Shown here piece by piece: positions 20,029 to 24,638 of a stretch of 24,638 nucleotides of DNA. Each line of letters starts with the position of its first letter. Position 1 is the first letter of the stretch. The notes under the pieces are model-generated. The model had not been told where the DNA came from. It worked only from the letters and a program-made list of their open reading frames with translations, and searched no databases. Origin of the DNA: Saccoglossus kowalevskii (taxonomy: Eukaryota; Hemichordata; Enteropneusta; Harrimaniidae); contig NW_003156733.1 in assembly GCF_000003605.2 (NCBI RefSeq), positions 71,343 to 95,980 on the forward strand, read 5' to 3'. The translations under genes and the position numbers were made by a program.

Positions 20029-22788
20029 TGTAATTCGCTTGTTTTTCCATCCTACGTACTCAACAATGCGCTTAATTGATACATTTTCACGGATATTTAA
20101 GACTGGTTAGGATTGGGCAGCATATGCTGATATTTACACATTTATCAATGCAACTCTAATTCAGCGATTCTTGTAACCAGTGCACTTTCGAGTGACTAAT
20201 ATAACGGAAATAATGATGGCATAATGCACCAATCAATCATGAGTATTTTACCATCATGATATTAACACCTAATAATTGCCGCAGTGTATGGTCGATTGAT
20301 TTGACCATAATATATATATTGTAATAGCCAACAGTTGACAACAGTAATCCATATTTGCTTATCATGTGTATATGCTGGCCTTAGTGTTTTCACATGGATA
20401 TTGTAAATATTTGTTGTGATTACATCAAATGCTAAATAAATTCCACTGACTGGGCAATATAACACCAAATGGGTTAGCCAGTGTCGCCACACAGTGCAAA
20501 TGTAACTTGTGTTCTCACTTACCGCGGCACAAAAAATGTTCGTGGATAAGAAAATAATACACGCCGGGGTATTAATATTAAAACCTATAATTGAAACGAA
20601 ACGCAGCGTTACCTGCAATACTTGTTTTGACGAATACACCACCGGGGAGTTGTAATAAGATTATATACATCCACGACTCCCCGCACAAAAGTCTAATTAA
20701 GAACTAAGGGTATTGAAGAAGGAAGGTGTCAACGCAATTAGCGCAATTACCCTGTCAATCATGCTTATGCTTATACATATGCTGCCTCCCAATAATGCAA
20801 CCATTTTTAATCTTCAATCTTTTCAGTGGTTATGCTAGTGGCTTTCCGGGTATTCCGATCTCTTCAGTGGTCTCATCAGAAGTTCTCCACTGATTCATAC
20901 GTATATGTGTTGACACTAAACTTTGAATGAAAAGTGTAGTTGTATTGTCGTATTTTAGAGAGTGCACTCTTTGACAATGGTCACAAGTTATCCATTGTGT
21001 GTCGTAATACATCATGTGAGTTTTGTTTAAATGGTACACTTTATAGACATGTCACTTAATATAAGAGCAAGGAGCAACAAAACCTGTTTAAACCTGAAAA
21101 TGAAAAAAAAATGTAACCACACTAATGTAATTATTAGCAAGGACTTCACTCCCCAATAGAGAAAATTAAATCGCGGCTGTGAAACATACATCATAGAAAT
21201 GCAAATTGGCGAGGTGGAAACGAATTAGTTGACATTGTGGCTTTGAATTTTGTTCACGAACAAAAAACAGTGATTGCCAGTACATTCTAAATAACGTTAT
21301 CACGTTGTTCGGCGTGAATGTAATTTGATATTCCCCGTTAGCGAAAAAATGTAATTGAATCAAGCTGTGACAAGTCCGATATAATGATTACCCCTGATTT
21401 TATTGGGAACATACATTGATTATTATAGCGTCATATTGCGACACAATGACGTAGTTGAATTGCATTGTGCATGGAGTATTGCCACTCATAAAAAAACATT
21501 AACGAAGCTTATGGTGTAATTATTAACGTATGGAACCTCCACTGCCAGTAGTTATTAATCGACAATCCACCGTTATTATACCTATATACGCGATATAATA
21601 TTATTCATTATAACTTTACAAAGAACTTACGAGCTGCTGAGATGAATATTCTACACAATTGTAAAAAGGAATTTAAATTCATAAAAAAAACCCCAGACAT
21701 TTCCTGGTAATCGCTTTACGAATCAACGATAACAAAGTACTTCCACAGAATTAGGGAGCGCACTTTGACGATTCACGTCGCATTGTGGATGCCTCATCGA
21801 CTAGGAAATTAGTTAAATTAGACCTCTACGAACCACGAGAGAATGTTCAAAAAGGCAACGAATACACAAAAAATATTCAATTCAAAGTGTTAGCCCCATA
21901 CAACAGCAATTTGCATATTCATTAGCTTTGCTCTGGCAATCCAGAATCAATAATTAAAAGAACATTGTCTTTTAAAACCAATTACGATTCATCAATGATC
22001 TTAAAAAATATACCGTGACTGAATTTACTATTTTAGAATAAAATTGTTATTGCTTAAACACAATATCAATAAATTATAAAGCAATATGGCTAGACCGAAG
22101 GTCACTGTTGTTTCACCTGACTTGCGCATATTGCAGTGTTATCATATAATCAGATACTATATCCTTATCTGAAGATTACCAAGGTCACAGAGAATGGAAC
22201 AATATTTGAGTTGAAAACACATGTTTTGAAGCTTTTCGGCCATTTGCTCTTAATATCTGTTGTAGCACACATCAAAATGAAATACATTGTTATGGCGTTT
22301 GCCATAACATAGGAAGGTGAATAGCACAAAGGATTAACAATTTGTTTACATATTTGCACCACAAATGTGAATATTAGTTTTAATTTCAAACATGAAATTT
22401 ACAGGCGAACCAAGTTGGGTGTCAAACTAAAGACATTTGCATATTAAAATACGTGAACAAATAGATGGTTTCCTAACATATTGTAATTTTAGACAACAAA
22501 GATGAAAATGCTTTTTTATCTGTGTACTTAGTCTAGTGAATCTCACTATACTTAATATGTCTGTTACATTATTTTGTGAAGATATTTCGCAAACTCTGTT
22601 AATCCTTGTCATAGTTACGTGAATATTAATGCATTTTAGACTATGACTTTAATTTTGCCTGAATGTTCAACTGTTTGTTCGATAAATAAAACACTACATA
22701 CATGAAACATGCCACAATTTTAACATATGTGGTAGACTAAAGACAAGGCGATCGATGTAGCTATATTAAATATATGTATAAATAGTTG
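20029..22788. other. AT-rich stretch, no supported gene
   Basis: It holds the longest frame of the window (126 codons, minus, 20262-20642). That frame has no domain and has a length expected by chance, although a good minus-strand donor (GTAAGTGAG) reads out of it near 20520. Hairpins visible are CGGGGAGT/ACTCCCCG (20643-20683) and TGTTATGGC/GCCATAACA with a four-base loop (22288-22309). Confidence 0.3.
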
Positions 22789-22802
22789 GTTACCATGGTA
22801 AC
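22789..22802. promoter_or_regulatory. Perfect RFX X-box palindrome
   Basis: GTTACCATGGTAAC is a perfect 14-bp inverted repeat matching the X-box recognised by RFX-family winged-helix factors (two half-sites with no spacer). In animals such sites often lie within a few hundred bases of ciliary-gene start codons. Here it is 57 bases beyond the 3' (donor) edge of the candidate minus-strand exon, so it would be in its first intron. The match is direct; binding is inference. Confidence 0.45.
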
Positions 22803-22858
22803 GGTTTGGTTAAAACTACCATTCTCTGCTAAAATATGAAACATATGTGTTTTCTTAC

Positions 22859-22946
22859 CATTGCGCCACAGCGTACACTAAGAAGAGGAAGAAGGCAGTT
22901 CCCCTTGCGTCACCCGTCATCCTGCAAGAGCGGTTCGTTCGAGTGC
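22859..22946 (-). CDS. Candidate first coding exon with signal-peptide-like N-terminus
   Basis: On the minus strand, a pyrimidine-biased acceptor (TCTCTTGTTTTACG...TTTTGCAG) is followed by an 88-bp segment that is clearly more GC-rich than its surroundings. It ends in the strong donor CAATG/GTAAGA (donor at 22853-22858). Only one frame is open. Its ATG is at 22918-22920, and the 20 complete codons read MTGDARGTAFFLFLVYAVAQ, leaving two bases (phase 2) for the next exon. A short polar start followed by a hydrophobic run is typical of a secretory signal peptide or signal anchor. No downstream exon was identified towards lower coordinates. On the opposite strand the same stretch gives a 98-codon frame with a KKRKK cluster (22847-23143) but no comparable splice signals. 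The product is unknown. Confidence 0.35.
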
Positions 22947-23336
22947 CTGCAAAATGCCGTAAAACAAGAGAGTTAATCATTTACATGCATATCTATAATT
23001 TTTCATTAACTCAGATGCTAATTTCCTGTGTTTTACAAGGTCGGATTTTGATATTAAATGCCTGGATTGTGTATGTGAAATCTAAAGCTGTCCGTTCATG
23101 CTATCACCCATCTCTGGGTTGTACATTTGCATATTCGTGTTAAAATATCATGTCATGCAATTATTAACACCAGGCAAGTGTCACAGCTTATTGCTAATGA
23201 GAGGGCATCCACAAAACTCACACTAGACAGGACTGGGTTCTTCCACTGCTAGAATGTACTGCTTGTACTGCTAGACAAGACAATAGTAGAGAAATGAAAT
23301 ACACACACACCAAAATATCAAGTTAAAGCTCCCGGA

Positions 23337-23342
23337 TTTAAT
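23337..23342 (-). terminator. Possible LTR polyadenylation signal ATTAAA
   Basis: The minus strand reads GAGATATTAAATCC. ATTAAA is the commonest variant of AATAAA, and no exact AATAAA was seen on this strand of the LTR. It lies about 360 bases downstream of the TATA box. Confidence 0.3.
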
Positions 23343-23697
23343 ATCTCTCAAAATAATTACAAGAAATAGAGCACAGAAAAATACAATGAATAAAGTCACT
23401 AAAATAGGGGATTGCCTAGGGAAGTGTACATTAGTGATAACTCACAGTTCCAGGATGTAGAAATGGATGACAGGCAATAGACTCTGCAACACAACAACGA
23501 AGAAATACAGGAGTCTTGCTTGCAGAGGAATGCTGTTATTCTGGAGGGCACCGCTGATAGCAGGAGATCGTAGAGCAGTTCATACAAGTCTCACAGAATG
23601 ATGGTTGAAGCCTGTGTCACTTGTCTCAAAATATCACAGTAGCTACACACAGGGTAAACAGTTGAAATGATGGACCCCAACTGTCCTCAGTCTGTCC

Positions 23698-23705
23698 AAT
23701 TTATA
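23698..23705 (-). promoter_or_regulatory. LTR TATA box (TATAAATT)
   Basis: The minus strand reads CCTATAAATTGGACAGAC, a good TATA box in the middle of the LTR, as expected at the U3/R border. Transcription would run towards lower coordinates, out of the LTR and into the flank holding the candidate exon at 22859-22946. Confidence 0.5.
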
Positions 23706-23811
23706 GGCATAAATGGCCCAGATTCAGGGACACCACCTGGGTTTCCCCATGAGCCAATCAGAATGTGTTCTTTCTAGAAGCTATGACAACTCAGTAGATC
23801 GTAAACATCTT

Positions 23812-23935
23812 TTGTTATGTAAATCAAAACACACCTGGTTGATTCCTATTGTCCTTCCAAAGTTGTAAACCCCCATTGTTATGTAAATCACAAGCACACC
23901 TGATAGATTCAACTGTCCTTCCAGAGTTGAAAACA
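23812..23935. repeat. Tandem duplication of about 64 bp inside LTR U3
   Basis: TTGTTATGTAAATCA starts at 23812 and again at 23876. Both copies continue through CACACCTG, GATTC, TGTCCTTCCA and AGTTG with a few substitutions and small indels. Duplicated U3 blocks in LTRs often contain enhancer sites; that role is inferred. Confidence 0.8.
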
Positions 23936-23991
23936 AGTATGACCAGTCAATCACCTTTATGACAGTTATCACACCGTTTCTTCTCATGACA

Positions 23992-24005
23992 CTGCCCCCC
24001 TCATC
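23992..24005 (-). other. Polypurine tract of the gypsy element
   Basis: The minus strand reads GATGAGGGGGGCAG immediately before the LTR start TGTCATG. A purine run directly abutting the 3' LTR is the plus-strand priming site of LTR retroelements. Confidence 0.75.
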
Positions 24006-24113
24006 AAGTCTGAACATGGTACATTTCCAGTACAATAATCAGCATCAACTGCCAATAAATTTACATTTCTCAAAATTAGAAAAAAATATATTGTAACAGT
24101 AATTCTAAGCATT

Positions 24114-24638
24114 CTAAACCCTGCTTAAATAGTCTGCACCTATATTTTCTTTACCTTTAATTCCTTTAATTACAACAGTTTAAATGTACCTATGACCTCT
24201 CTCAGTCGCTGGACTGATCGGAGCAATCATTTCCATAGCTATCATTTGAAATGGAACTGCATACCAGACCAACTGAGTTGCTATTCTAACTGTAGTCTAC
24301 TTAGCACCCAGATGACCTGCCATAACTGACTCATGAGCAAGTGCTAGTACTTGGTCACGGTAACACAATGGTACAATGGTAACACTCGTCCTCTATCACC
24401 ATGAGGTGACTGAAACTCTCTATACATCAGCCCCTTGTTCATCAAAATCCTTGCCCGATTGTTACGACCTGGGATCAACTTATCATCTGTACTCACTAAC
24501 TTCCTATCACGCTCTGATGTGGAATCAGACTGCTGTGCCTCTCGCACTGCATCCACATTAATAGGTTTCTCAGCACCATTAGTATCAGCCTCACTATGCA
24601 ACTCCTTAAACTCAGGAACGATAAACCTTCGTAATGGC
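24114..24638 (-). pseudogene. Broken Ty3/gypsy pol fragment (integrase N-terminus, then RNase H tail)
   Basis: The first frame is open from the window edge to a stop at 24344-24346. It contains LMYREFQSPHGDRG, typical of the linker just before the integrase zinc finger. The zinc-finger signature HESVMAGHLGAK (24300-24335) lies in a different frame, so there is a frameshift in between near a small ACCATTGTACCATTGTG duplication. An in-frame stop follows at 24297-24299. Next comes the start of the integrase core, PFQMIAMEMIAP, where the family's first catalytic aspartate is glutamate, then a stop at 24180-24182. Directly after it lies KGKENIGADYLSR (within 24117-24165), the usual end of the gypsy RNase H domain. 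That sequence normally precedes the integrase, so the order is scrambled. There are several independent lesions, so this is a dead remnant. Confidence 0.8.

Larger units (their letters stand above)
23151..23991 (-). repeat. 3' LTR, 841 bp
   Basis: The minus-strand LTR starts TGTCATGAGAAG at 23991 and ends TTGCATGACA at 23151, giving a 7-bp terminal inverted repeat TGTCATG/CATGACA with the canonical TG...CA ends. A polypurine tract abuts the start. Inside are a TATA box (23698-23705), a possible ATTAAA signal (23337-23342) and a duplicated U3 segment (23812-23935). Short frames inside it (for example 23399-23587 and most of 23781-24035) are LTR sequence, not genes. Confidence 0.85.
23151..24638 (-). 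mobile_element. Ty3/gypsy LTR retrotransposon remnant, 3' part, running off the window
   Basis: Read on the minus strand, the order is a broken pol fragment, then polypurine tract, then complete 3' LTR ending at 23151. The LTR termini, the polypurine tract directly abutting the LTR, and integrase zinc-finger and RNase H signature sequences together identify a Ty3/gypsy-type element. The 5' part and 5' LTR lie beyond 24638. The five bases outside the LTR are TATCA (23146-23150), which should recur at the far end if the insertion is intact. Stops and frame changes show the element is not functional. Confidence 0.85.

Noticed and set aside
20262-20642. Longest open frame in the window (126 codons, minus), as a gene
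   Set aside because: At about 37% GC and six frames, roughly one frame of this length is expected by chance. It has no domain, is rich in AT-driven residues, and the good donor inside it lacks a convincing partner acceptor.
22847-23143. 98-codon plus frame with a KKRKK cluster, as a nuclear protein
   Set aside because: There is no ATG at the start, and the GC-rich part is better explained by the minus-strand exon with acceptor, ATG, leader and donor.
23399-23587. 62-codon minus frame as a gene
   Set aside because: It lies wholly inside the gypsy LTR.
1-24638. CRISPR arrays, bacterial operons, rRNA genes and well-known conserved microRNAs
   Set aside because: No spaced identical direct repeats other than the minisatellite were seen, nor prokaryotic gene packing, nor mature sequences of the conserved animal microRNAs I could recall (let-7, miR-1, miR-7, miR-9, miR-10, miR-124, miR-184).

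Overview
This window looks like intergenic or intronic DNA from an animal, most likely an invertebrate. It is AT-rich (about 37% GC by eye), CpG is not obviously depleted, and there is no operon-like packing. It contains MITE-type foldback elements, minisatellites and the end of a Ty3/gypsy LTR retrotransposon. The species cannot be named from the sequence. No complete protein-coding gene is visible. At this composition a random 24.6 kb sequence should give about one open frame of 120-130 codons and several of about 100, and that is what is seen (longest 126 codons). ORF length alone therefore supports nothing here.

Layout. Positions 1-5.4 kb hold unannotated AT-rich DNA with a CpG-richer promoter-like patch near 0.5-0.7 kb and one weak terminal-exon candidate at 1605-1685. 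At 5.43-5.59 kb there is a small degenerate repeat ending in an imperfect palindrome. A 211-bp palindromic MITE lies at 6143-6353, and a decayed relative lies at about 19826-20028. At 7-19 kb, dispersed repeat fragments recur (7.2 and 9.7 kb; 10.6, 13.1 and 19.0 kb), with an ATCA microsatellite at 13.4 kb. Two adjacent tandem arrays occupy 15.36-16.40 kb: an old one with units of about 110-140 bp and a young one with four 83-bp units. A possible 3' coding exon sits at 19402-19577 (+).

The right end is the best-supported part. From 23151 to the window edge lies a minus-strand Ty3/gypsy remnant. It has a complete 841-bp LTR with TGTCATG/CATGACA termini, a polypurine tract, and a broken integrase/RNase H fragment whose pieces are in the wrong order. 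About 200 bp beyond the LTR, in the same orientation, is a candidate first coding exon (22859-22946, minus). It has a start codon, a hydrophobic signal-peptide-like stretch and a strong GTAAGA donor. A perfect 14-bp RFX X-box palindrome is 57 bp past that exon.

Nothing here amounts to a demonstrated new system. The items most worth checking are the scrambled gypsy element next to a signal-peptide exon, and the MITE family whose palindrome centre carries an X-box-like core.
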